Below are positions 7,765 to 14,163 of a DNA stretch of 17,639 nt, in pieces. Position numbers and translations under genes: made by a program. Location of the stretch: the NCBI GenBank assembly GCA_007116425.1, contig SKIL01000229.1, positions 1 through 17,639 on the forward strand, given 5' to 3'. Numbering within the stretch: position 1 is the first letter of the stretch; each line of letters opens with the position of its first letter. The notes beneath the pieces were generated by a model. That model was not told the DNA's origin. It made no database searches and was given only the letters and a program-made list of their open reading frames with translations. This DNA comes from Bacteriovoracaceae bacterium. GTDB lineage: Bacteria > Bdellovibrionota > Bacteriovoracia > Bacteriovoracales > Bacteriovoracaceae.

Positions 7765-7842
7765 ATGTTACGAAAAACGATTTCCGAGCTCATTGTCGTT
7801 CTTTTTCTTGTCGTTGTTGCTGGACAGTACCTTATTTCTTAA
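7765..7842 (+). CDS. Candidate small membrane protein, 25 aa
   Basis: The short frame reads MLRKTISEL, then a hydrophobic stretch IVVLFLVVVAG and a tail QYLIS, which is the pattern of a single-span small membrane protein with a positively charged N-terminus. AGAGG lies 8 nt before the ATG and a plausible promoter sits at 7696-7725. It fills the + strand of the gap between nrdR and glyA and ends 12 bp before the convergent glyA stop. No homologue is recognised and chance cannot be ruled out for so short a frame, but ribosome binding site, promoter and composition all agree. Function unknown; proteins of this kind often bind larger membrane complexes. Confidence 0.5.
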   Translation: MLRKTISELIVVLFLVVVAGQYLIS

Positions 7843-7854
7843 ATTTAAAACCGC

Positions 7855-9111
7855 CTACATAGGGTAGACGGGAAATTTTCGGCACAGCTCTAAAACCTCT
7901 TCTCGCACCTTTTGGATGACGGCAGTATCTTGTGAGTTTTTAGCGACTTGCTCAATCCAGTTGACCAAAAGGTCCATGTGGTCTTCTTTGAGACCTCGAG
8001 TTGTAATCGCAGGAGTCCCCAGTCTTACACCTGAAGTAACAAACGGAGAACGTGTATCTCCTGGGATCATATTTTTATTACAAGTCATGGCCGCACTTTC
8101 AAGCGCAGCTTCGAGCTCTTTTCCTGAAAGGCCAACAGCATCTGTTTTAACGAGAACGAGATGATTATCGCTTCCACCTGAAACAATAGTGAGACCTTTG
8201 GAGTGAAGTCCATCGGCAAGCCTTTTAGCGTTGGCCAACACTTGTGTTTGATAAGTTTTAAACTCATCGGATAAGGCCTCTTTAAAAGCGACGGCCTTGG
8301 CAGCAATAACATGTTCAAATGGTCCACCCTGAAGGCCTGGAAATACATTAAAGTTGATTTTCTTAGCTAGTTCTTCATCATTAGTTAAAACAATTCCACC
8401 TCGTGGACCTCTTAAAGTTTTATGAGTTGTTGAGGTGACAATATGTGCGTGAGGAAAAGGTGAAGGGTGTAGACCGGCCGCAACTAACCCTGCAATATGC
8501 GCCATATCGACAAGAAGGTAAGCACCAATCTCATCAGCAATTTCTCTAAAGCGTTTGAAATCAATAGTTCTAGCGTAAGCAGAAGCGCCGGCGACAATGA
8601 GTTTTGGTTTTTCACTTAGTGCCTGTTCTCTAATTTGATCATAGTCCAAGGTTTCAGTTTCGAGGTTGAGTCCATAGGACACAACTTCGTAAAGTTTACC
8701 CGAGAAGTTTACTGGCGATCCATGGGTGAGGTGACCACCTTGGGATAAATCCATTCCCATGATTTTATCGCCAGGCTTAATGAGAGAAAAATAAGCTGCC
8801 ATATTGGCCTGAGAACCCGAGTGGGCCTGAACGTTGGCAAACTGGCAATTGAAGAGTTTTTTTACTCGTTCAATCGCGTGAGTTTCTACTTGGTCTACAA
8901 ACTCACATCCACCGTAATATCTTTTAGAGGGGTAGCCTTCAGCATATTTGTTAGTTAGTACTGAGCCCTGGGCCTGCATGACAGCAAGAGATGCATAGTT
9001 TTCAGAGGCAATAAGCTCGAGTCCAAGCTCTTGTCTCTCACGCTCTTTTTCAATAATCGCCATAATTTCTGGATCGATATCTGCAAGGTTATTGGCATTG
9101 GGATGAAACAT
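7855..9111 (-). CDS. glyA: Serine hydroxymethyltransferase
   Basis: Converts serine and tetrahydrofolate to glycine and 5,10-methylene-tetrahydrofolate, the main source of one-carbon units, in the cytoplasm with pyridoxal phosphate. The 418-residue product has normal length and all landmarks: ELIASENY (32-39), YAEGYPSKRYYGG (56-68), VDMAHIAGL (201-209; Asp202 and His205 contact the cofactor) and the Schiff-base lysine Lys231 in STTHKTLRGPRGG. ATG with AAGGAG 6 nt upstream. It starts 24 nt after the fabF stop and is probably the last gene of the fab operon. No clear hairpin terminator is seen after it; its stop is 12 bp from the convergent small ORF. Confidence 0.98.
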   Translation of the reverse strand: MFHPNANNLADIDPEIMAIIEKERERQELGLELIASENYASLAVMQAQGSVLTNKYAEGYPSKRYYGGCEFVDQVETHAIERVKKLFNCQFANVQAHSGSQANMAAYFSLIKPGDKIMGMDLSQGGHLTHGSPVNFSGKLYEVVSYGLNLETETLDYDQIREQALSEKPKLIVAGASAYARTIDFKRFREIADEIGAYLLVDMAHIAGLVAAGLHPSPFPHAHIVTSTTHKTLRGPRGGIVLTNDEELAKKINFNVFPGLQGGPFEHVIAAKAVAFKEALSDEFKTYQTQVLANAKRLADGLHSKGLTIVSGGSDNHLVLVKTDAVGLSGKELEAALESAAMTCNKNMIPGDTRSPFVTSGVRLGTPAITTRGLKEDHMDLLVNWIEQVAKNSQDTAVIQKVREEVLELCRKFPVYPM

Positions 9112-9135
9112 GCTGAACTCCTTAAAAGTATAGGT

Positions 9136-10395
9136 CTAAGCTTTTTTAAACAATAGCGATGAGTTTGTTCCACCAAATCCAAAGGAGTTATTAAGAGCGT
9201 ATTCAATATCTCTTTTTTCCGCTTTGTTTGGTGTGTAGTTTAAATCGCACTCTGGATCTTGCTCTTCAAGGTTAATGGTTGGAGGAATGATTCCTGTGTG
9301 TAGGGCCATAGCGCAAACAACACTCTCTAATCCACCAGCGGCACCTAAAAGATGACCGGTCATTGATTTCGTTGAGCTAACATTTAGTTTGTAGGCGTGA
9401 TCTCCAAAAGTTTTTTTGATGGCCTTTGTTTCTCCAATATCTCCAAGTGGAGTTGAAGTTCCATGAGCGTTAACATAGCCAACTTGCTCAGGGGTGACTC
9501 CAGCATTTTGCAAACATTGGATCATACATCTCGAAGCTCCTTCACCTTCAGGGTGTGGGGCCGTAATATGATAGGCATCAGAACTTGTTCCATGGCCAAC
9601 GATCTCAGCGTATATTTTTGCTCCACGAGCAACAGCTTTGTCGTAATTTTCTAGGATAAGAATTCCTGCACCTTCTCCCATAACAAAACCATCTCTTCCC
9701 GTATCAAATGGTCGAGAGGCCTTTTGGGGCTCTTCATTGCGCTTAGATAGGGCCTTCATGGAAATAAATCCCTGCATGGGAACATTAACCATGACACTTT
9801 CTGCACCACCTGAAACCATGACGTCTTGGTGACCCAACATGATTTCGTAGGCCGCACAAGAGAGGGCATGGGCGGCAGAGGCACATGCACTTGAGACACT
9901 ATAGTTGACACCTTTTAGTCCAAGTTTAATCGTCAAAAGTCCTGGCGCCATATTGGGAATAACGGCCGGTATAAAAAAGGGAGATACTCGGCGAGGTCCC
10001 TTTTCGAGATAGGTATTATGTGTATTTAAAATTTCTGGGAATCCACCCATCCCGACGCCTAAAATAGAGCCAATTCGCTCGGCTTCGTAAGGGTTATTTT
10101 GATCTAGTCCAGAGTCTCTATAAGCTTCAAAACCTGAATGTAGAGTAAAGTGGAGGAATCGGTCATAGCGAGAATGCTCTCTGGCCTCAAGGATGTCTTC
10201 AGAGAGAGTAAAGTCTTTAACTTCACCTCCAATCTTTACTGCCAGATCATCAACGTTAGAGTGGGTGATAGTTGAAATTCCCGATTGTCCTTCAATTAAA
10301 GACGACCAGATATCTTTGAGGTTATGGCCATTGCCACAAATAGCACCCATACCAGTAATAGCGACACGATTTAATTGTTTTGGTGTTTGGCCCAT
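9136..10395 (-). CDS. fabF: Beta-ketoacyl-ACP synthase II
   Basis: Condenses malonyl-ACP with acyl-ACP in the elongation cycle of type II fatty-acid synthesis. The catalytic triad is intact: Cys171 in SACASAAHA, His311 in NAHGTSTPLGD and His348 in KSMTGHLLGAAGG; the C-terminal NNSFGFGGTN loop is also present. 419 residues, the normal length. The ATG at 10395 has AAGGAA 5 nt upstream. A 148-nt gap separates it from acpP and contains a hairpin and a perfect TATAAT, so fabF-glyA may have an extra promoter. In many former Deltaproteobacteria rpiB lies between fabF and glyA; here it is missing. Confidence 0.98.
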   Translation of the reverse strand: MGQTPKQLNRVAITGMGAICGNGHNLKDIWSSLIEGQSGISTITHSNVDDLAVKIGGEVKDFTLSEDILEAREHSRYDRFLHFTLHSGFEAYRDSGLDQNNPYEAERIGSILGVGMGGFPEILNTHNTYLEKGPRRVSPFFIPAVIPNMAPGLLTIKLGLKGVNYSVSSACASAAHALSCAAYEIMLGHQDVMVSGGAESVMVNVPMQGFISMKALSKRNEEPQKASRPFDTGRDGFVMGEGAGILILENYDKAVARGAKIYAEIVGHGTSSDAYHITAPHPEGEGASRCMIQCLQNAGVTPEQVGYVNAHGTSTPLGDIGETKAIKKTFGDHAYKLNVSSTKSMTGHLLGAAGGLESVVCAMALHTGIIPPTINLEEQDPECDLNYTPNKAEKRDIEYALNNSFGFGGTNSSLLFKKA

Positions 10396-10476
10396 TTGAA
10401 TTCCTTCTGGATCTTAAATTCTTTTATTAAAGCGATCTCAAATAAAGTGGTTCACAAGCGAAAGAACGGCCTCGAG

Positions 10477-10482
10477 ATTATA
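10477..10482 (-). promoter_or_regulatory. Candidate -10 box for fabF-glyA
   Basis: A perfect TATAAT on the minus strand lies 82 nt ahead of the fabF ATG in the long acpP-fabF gap. No good -35 element is found at 16-18 nt, so it is at best a weak or activator-dependent promoter. Confidence 0.3.
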
Positions 10483-10496
10483 TACAGGTAGAGTAA

Positions 10497-10525
10497 AAGG
10501 GCCTGACTGATAAAGAGAGACCCTT
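10497..10525 (-). terminator. Weak hairpin after acpP
   Basis: On the minus strand AAGGGTC and GGCCCTT can pair over 7 bp (one G-T) around a 15-nt loop, followed by only TTA. It lies about 20 nt after the acpP stop. The short T run suggests partial termination or mRNA protection rather than a full stop; high acpP output relative to fabF would be a sensible result. Confidence 0.35.
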
Positions 10526-10543
10526 AAACATTTTAGTCATTAA

Positions 10544-10768
10544 TTACTGCTTATTTTCAATATATGTCACAACGTCTTTAACGTTCTTGAGGCCTTCAGC
10601 ATCTTCCTCTGGAATTTCAATTCCAAACTCATCTTCCATCTTCATCATAAGTTCTACGATATCGAGTGAATCAAGGTTTAGGTCATCGACAAAACTTGTT
10701 TCAAGTTTAATCTTTGACTTGTCAATTTTTGTTGCATCAGCAATGAGATTTACAACTTTCTCTTCCAT
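10544..10768 (-). CDS. acpP: Acyl carrier protein
   Basis: Small acidic carrier that holds growing acyl chains on a 4'-phosphopantetheine attached to Ser34 of the DSL motif (NLDSLDIVE). 74 residues with four predicted helices, normal for the family. The ATG at 10768 is preferred over the in-frame TTG at 10774 because AAGGAG lies 8 nt before the ATG but only 2 nt before the TTG. It follows fabG by 38 nt with its own strong ribosome binding site, as expected for one of the most abundant proteins in the cell. A hairpin follows the stop. Confidence 0.97.
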   Translation of the reverse strand: MEEKVVNLIADATKIDKSKIKLETSFVDDLNLDSLDIVELMMKMEDEFGIEIPEEDAEGLKNVKDVVTYIENKQ

Positions 10769-10806
10769 TATCAATTCTCCTTACAATAAATGGTCAAGTT
10801 CAACTT

Positions 10807-11571
10807 CTATATATAAAGTCCACCGTCAATTTTAATCACTTCACCTGTAATATAAGCGGATGCCTTACTCAAGAGAAAGCAAACTAAGTTTGCAACTTCT
10901 TCAGTCTGGCCAAAGCGCTTTAAAGGTATCTCAGAAAGATACTTCTCTTTCACTCGTTCATCAAGCGAATCAGTCATTTCTGTTTGAATGAATCCAGGGC
11001 ACACAGCGTTACATCTAACGTTACGCGAAGAAAGCTCTTTAGCATAAGACTTTGTAAAGCCGATGAGACCTGCCTTTGAAGCAGCATAGGCAACCTGTGA
11101 AGCATTTCCCATGAGTCCAACAATTGAGCTCATATTAATAATGCTGACATCTTGCGCACGCATGAAGCTTTTAGTGAGAATTTGAGTGAGCATGATGGCG
11201 GCCTTAAGATTGGTGTCGAGGACTTGCTGTAAGTCTTCCTCTTTAAGCCTTAAGATCAATTGATCTTTTGAAATGCCTGCATTGTTAACAAGCCCAGAAA
11301 TGGACCCATGTTCTTTTTGAAACTCTTCTAAGACTTGCTTCATTTGATCAGTCTGAGTGATATCAAAAGGAAGTCCGATGGCATTAAAAGCACCAGCATC
11401 CTTGAGTTGGCCTTCCATTTCTTTGGCCACATCCTCTTTACCTTCACGATAATTAAAAACAACGAAGGCGCCTTGTTTCGCTAGGAAATCTGCTAGTGCC
11501 CGTCCGATTCCACGAGTTGCGCCCGTAATCAGAACTCTTTTTTCTTTTAGATCATTGTATTGAACGTTCAT
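10807..11571 (-). CDS. fabG: 3-oxoacyl-ACP reductase
   Basis: NADPH-dependent reduction of beta-ketoacyl-ACP, the first reductive step of each elongation round. A short-chain dehydrogenase of 254 residues with the cofactor loop TGATRGIG (16-23), NNAG (96-99) and the catalytic Ser149, Tyr162 and Lys166 in SSIVG and YAASK; it ends in the family-typical ITGEVIKIDGG. The NYREGKED stretch after strand 2 differs from many FabG proteins, and the N-terminus is a few residues longer than usual. The ATG overlaps the fabD stop (ATGA), so the two are translationally coupled. Position in the fab cluster supports FabG over other short-chain reductases. Confidence 0.96.
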   Translation of the reverse strand: MNVQYNDLKEKRVLITGATRGIGRALADFLAKQGAFVVFNYREGKEDVAKEMEGQLKDAGAFNAIGLPFDITQTDQMKQVLEEFQKEHGSISGLVNNAGISKDQLILRLKEEDLQQVLDTNLKAAIMLTQILTKSFMRAQDVSIINMSSIVGLMGNASQVAYAASKAGLIGFTKSYAKELSSRNVRCNAVCPGFIQTEMTDSLDERVKEKYLSEIPLKRFGQTEEVANLVCFLLSKASAYITGEVIKIDGGLYI

Positions 11572-12530
11572 ACAAGCTCCTGAAGTTGTTGCTCTAGTTT
11601 TTCCAAAGCATCATCGCCATCCATTGGAAGTACTTTTACTTGGCGATTAATTTTTCTTACAAGTCCCATAAGAACTTTGCCGGGACCTATTTCAAGGCAG
11701 AGAGTATTGTCTTCTAATTGCTGAATACTCTGTGTCCATTTCACAGCGCCTGCGACCTGGCGATAGAGGTTTTCTCTGATTGTGCTTGCCTCAGTTTCGG
11801 CACCGTATTCTTTAGCATCGATATTTGCGATATAAGGACACTGATTTGGCCTAATATCTATTGTCTCAAGGTGTTGTCGTAGTTTGTCTGCGGCAGGCTC
11901 CATCATTGAACAGTGGAATGGAGCAGAGACATTAAGCTCAACTGCTCGGTAAGGTTCTGTATAGTTTTCTTTAAGCCATTCGACCAACCGATCACAGGCC
12001 TTTGCACTTCCTGAGACTACTGTCTGTGAAGGTTCGTTGAAGTTGGCAGGCATGACAACTTCTTGATCTGTTGAAACTGCTTGGCAGGCCTTATGAATAA
12101 TATCTTCTGGTAGTTTGAGTAGGGCAATCATTTTCCCTTCTCCTGGAGCTACGGCCTCTTGCATGTACTGTCCACGCAAATTAACTGATCTTACGGCATC
12201 TTCAAAAGAGAGTGAGCCGGCGGCAACGAGGGCCGCATATTCTCCAACAGAGTGACCCAAAACGCGCTCTATTTTGACATCATACTTATCCAAAATGGGA
12301 AGAACTTCATCAAGTAGAGCAATCGAGTGAGTCAAAATGGCCGGTTGGGTATTTTGCGTCAGTTTGAGTTGATCATCAGGGCCTTCGAGCATTAAGTTAG
12401 ATAAAGCGTGGCCAAGTGAGGCATCGGCCTGGCCCAATCTATTGAATCCCTTCTTTTCTCGTAGGTTTGCTCCCATTCCAACATATTGGGCCCCTTGGCC
12501 AGGAAAGAGCAATGTTACAGATTTTGACAT
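11568..12530 (-). CDS. fabD: Malonyl-CoA:ACP transacylase
   Basis: Transfers malonyl from CoA to ACP, providing the extender for FabH and FabF. The 320-residue product has the oxyanion motif GQGAQ (11-15), the nucleophile Ser94 in GHSVGEYAAL, the malonyl-binding Arg119 and the catalytic His206 in APFHCSMM. Length is a little above the usual ~310. The ATG has AAGGAG 7 nt upstream; the gene starts 57 nt after the fabH stop and overlaps fabG by 4 nt. Confidence 0.98.
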   Translation of the reverse strand: MSKSVTLLFPGQGAQYVGMGANLREKKGFNRLGQADASLGHALSNLMLEGPDDQLKLTQNTQPAILTHSIALLDEVLPILDKYDVKIERVLGHSVGEYAALVAAGSLSFEDAVRSVNLRGQYMQEAVAPGEGKMIALLKLPEDIIHKACQAVSTDQEVVMPANFNEPSQTVVSGSAKACDRLVEWLKENYTEPYRAVELNVSAPFHCSMMEPAADKLRQHLETIDIRPNQCPYIANIDAKEYGAETEASTIRENLYRQVAGAVKWTQSIQQLEDNTLCLEIGPGKVLMGLVRKINRQVKVLPMDGDDALEKLEQQLQELV

Positions 12531-12587
12531 ATAAAGACTCCTTAATAAGCGAAGTGGGAATTACTGCTTTATCAACTTGAAATGATG

Positions 12588-13586
12588 CTAGAAGCGCATA
12601 AGAGTTGCACCGTGGGTGAGACCAGCTCCAAAAGCATCCATAAGAATAATGTCTCCACGCTTTATCTTTCCTTCCTCTATCGCCTCATGAAAGGCCATAG
12701 GGATGGTGGCCGCAGAGGTGTTTCCGTACTTGTCGATATTGACTATAACTTTGTCCATGGGAACTCGTAAGAGCTTTGCAGTAGTTTCGATAATTCTGAT
12801 ATTGGCCTGATGAGGGACTACCCAATCCACATCTTCAAGTTTTATTCCTGCGAGTTCAATTACTTTTTTTGCATTACTGGCAAGAGTTCTCGTCGCGACC
12901 TTAAACATTTCTGTTCCCTTCATCTGCATGAAGTGTTCGCGTTTCATAATAATTTCAGGAGTGAGGGGACTGACCGCTCCTCCGTGGTATTGATTAAAAA
13001 AGTCTCTTCCTGTCCCATCAGTTCCGAGGCATGAGCTCAAAACTTCAGAGCTTTCTCCTTCGGGAGTCGGACCAAAAACTCCAACACCACAACCATCACC
13101 AAATAGGATACAAATTCTTCGGTCTTCCCAGTCGACTTCTGTTGAAAGCATTTCTGAACCAACTACAAGGACATTTTTGGCCATGCCTGTTTGAATAAAG
13201 CTATTTGCCATATTTGCGCCGTATACAAAACCAGAGCAGGCCACGGCAATATCCATACAAGCACATTGATTGGTAATACCAAGTTTTGTTTGCAAGATAC
13301 TGGCAGAGTTAGGAATTTTTACATCGGGTGTAACCGTTGCAAAAATAATCATGTCGATATCATTGGGTTCAAGTCCTGCTTTATCGAGGGCCTGAAGTGT
13401 GGCCTTATAGGCCATGTCTGTTGGAAACTCTGCCTTTTTTGGGTCAGAGATATGTCTAGATTTTATTCCCGTTCGCTCAACAATCCATTCGTCACTTGTG
13501 TCAATTGTTTTGGCCAGGTCATCATTCGTAACTTTATTTTCTGGAACAAACATTCCGGTAGCTAATAATTTGGTTTTGATGGTCAC
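12588..13586 (-). CDS. fabH: Beta-ketoacyl-ACP synthase III
   Basis: Starts fatty-acid synthesis by condensing acetyl-CoA (or a branched starter) with malonyl-ACP. The Cys-His-Asn triad that defines the family is present: Cys117 in AVACSGF, His259 in VPHQANIR and Asn289 in KYGNTSAAT. 332 residues, normal length. The start is a GTG at 13586 with a strong GAGGGGG 4 nt before it; no ATG near the start keeps the N-terminal strand. A strong hairpin ends only about 25 nt ahead of the start, so the gene is read either from a promoter ahead of that hairpin or by read-through from rpmF. plsX, normally just upstream, is absent. Confidence 0.98.
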   Translation of the reverse strand: MTIKTKLLATGMFVPENKVTNDDLAKTIDTSDEWIVERTGIKSRHISDPKKAEFPTDMAYKATLQALDKAGLEPNDIDMIIFATVTPDVKIPNSASILQTKLGITNQCACMDIAVACSGFVYGANMANSFIQTGMAKNVLVVGSEMLSTEVDWEDRRICILFGDGCGVGVFGPTPEGESSEVLSSCLGTDGTGRDFFNQYHGGAVSPLTPEIIMKREHFMQMKGTEMFKVATRTLASNAKKVIELAGIKLEDVDWVVPHQANIRIIETTAKLLRVPMDKVIVNIDKYGNTSAATIPMAFHEAIEEGKIKRGDIILMDAFGAGLTHGATLMRF

Positions 13587-13610
13587 AGTGCCCCCTCAAG
13601 TTGTGCACAT

Positions 13611-13639
13611 AAAAAGCAAAGGCCCTTTTTTAAAGGGCC
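13611..13639 (-). terminator. Hairpin terminator or attenuator between rpmF and fabH
   Basis: GGCCCTTT (13621-13628) and AAAGGGCC (13632-13639) form a perfect 8-bp stem with a 3-nt loop; on the minus strand it is followed by TTTGCTTTTT, a rho-independent terminator pattern. It lies 76 nt beyond the rpmF stop and only 25 nt before the fabH start codon, so it could also act as an attenuator in the leader of the fab operon. Confidence 0.65.
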
Positions 13640-13715
13640 CAACCATTCTTTTTAAAAACATCTTATTTGGCAAGCGTTTAGAACCAGAATAATAAAAAAG
13701 ATTTAGAGATCAAGA

Positions 13716-13940
13716 TTACTCTTGACCTTCGTCTTCTTCCTCAAGCTCTTCTCTATCAGCTTTCGTTTCGAAAACTTTTTTGCCCTTGTAAACACCAGAT
13801 GGCGTTACACAGTGACGAAGAGTAAGCTCTCCAGTTTCAGGATCAACGAGGATATTCCCTCTTCTACTTAGTTTATGATGTTGTCCGCCCCTGCGCTTTC
13901 CCTTGCGAGATACACTGGATCGTTTCTTAGGTACTGCCAT
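13716..13940 (-). CDS. rpmF: Ribosomal protein L32
   Basis: Component of the large ribosomal subunit. The 74-residue product begins with the family hallmark MAVPKKRSSVSRKGKRR and continues with a GQHHKLSRRGNI segment and LRHCVTPSGVYKGKKV. Only one of the four zinc-ribbon cysteines remains, so this is a zinc-free (C-minus) L32. The last 15 residues form an acidic tail (ELEEEDEGQE) unusual for this basic protein. The ATG at 13940 is chosen over an in-frame TTG at 13952 because it gives the canonical start and has GGAG 6 nt upstream. Next to the fab genes as in many bacteria, but without plsX, and no YceD-type gene precedes it. Confidence 0.97.
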   Translation of the reverse strand: MAVPKKRSSVSRKGKRRGGQHHKLSRRGNILVDPETGELTLRHCVTPSGVYKGKKVFETKADREELEEEDEGQE

Positions 13941-13987
13941 CTCCAACTCCAATCAGATAGATCAACATTAACAATTCAGAAACATTG

Positions 13988-14016
13988 TAGATACGCTAAC
14001 TGGCCTAAGTCTGCAA
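13988..14016 (-). promoter_or_regulatory. Candidate promoter for rpmF
   Basis: TTGCAG (14016-14011) and TATCTA (13993-13988) on the minus strand are 17 nt apart, 48 nt ahead of the rpmF ATG. An overlapping TACAAT follows immediately downstream and could be the true -10 with poorer spacing. Confidence 0.4.
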
Positions 14017-14101
14017 GTTTTTTTCTGCGCTTTCTGACATCCTTTCAATTTTACAGGAACTTAAATTAATCCTTTCCTTCTATTAAGACTATGGTATTGA
14101 C

Positions 14102-14130
14102 TTGATGCACATGTTTAATCCGTTTATTTT
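14102..14130 (+). promoter_or_regulatory. Candidate promoter for the amidoligase-like gene
   Basis: TTGATG (14102-14107) and TATTTT (14125-14130) are 17 nt apart, 34 nt ahead of the ATG at 14164; an overlapping TTGACT lies at 14097-14102. It is back to back with the rpmF promoter in the 223-bp divergent gap; nothing else is seen there. Confidence 0.4.
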
Positions 14131-14163
14131 TAGTTTTGGTCAATGCGTTGGAAGGCTTATTGA

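Noticed and set aside
7839..7848. TTAAATTTAA palindrome as a bidirectional terminator for glyA and the small ORF
   Set aside because: Pure A/T stem without GC pairs is too weak for a rho-independent terminator.
13191..13565. 124-codon + strand frame opposite fabH
   Set aside because: Fully antisense to a well-supported gene with an intact catalytic triad; Cys- and His-rich composition is typical of antisense frames.
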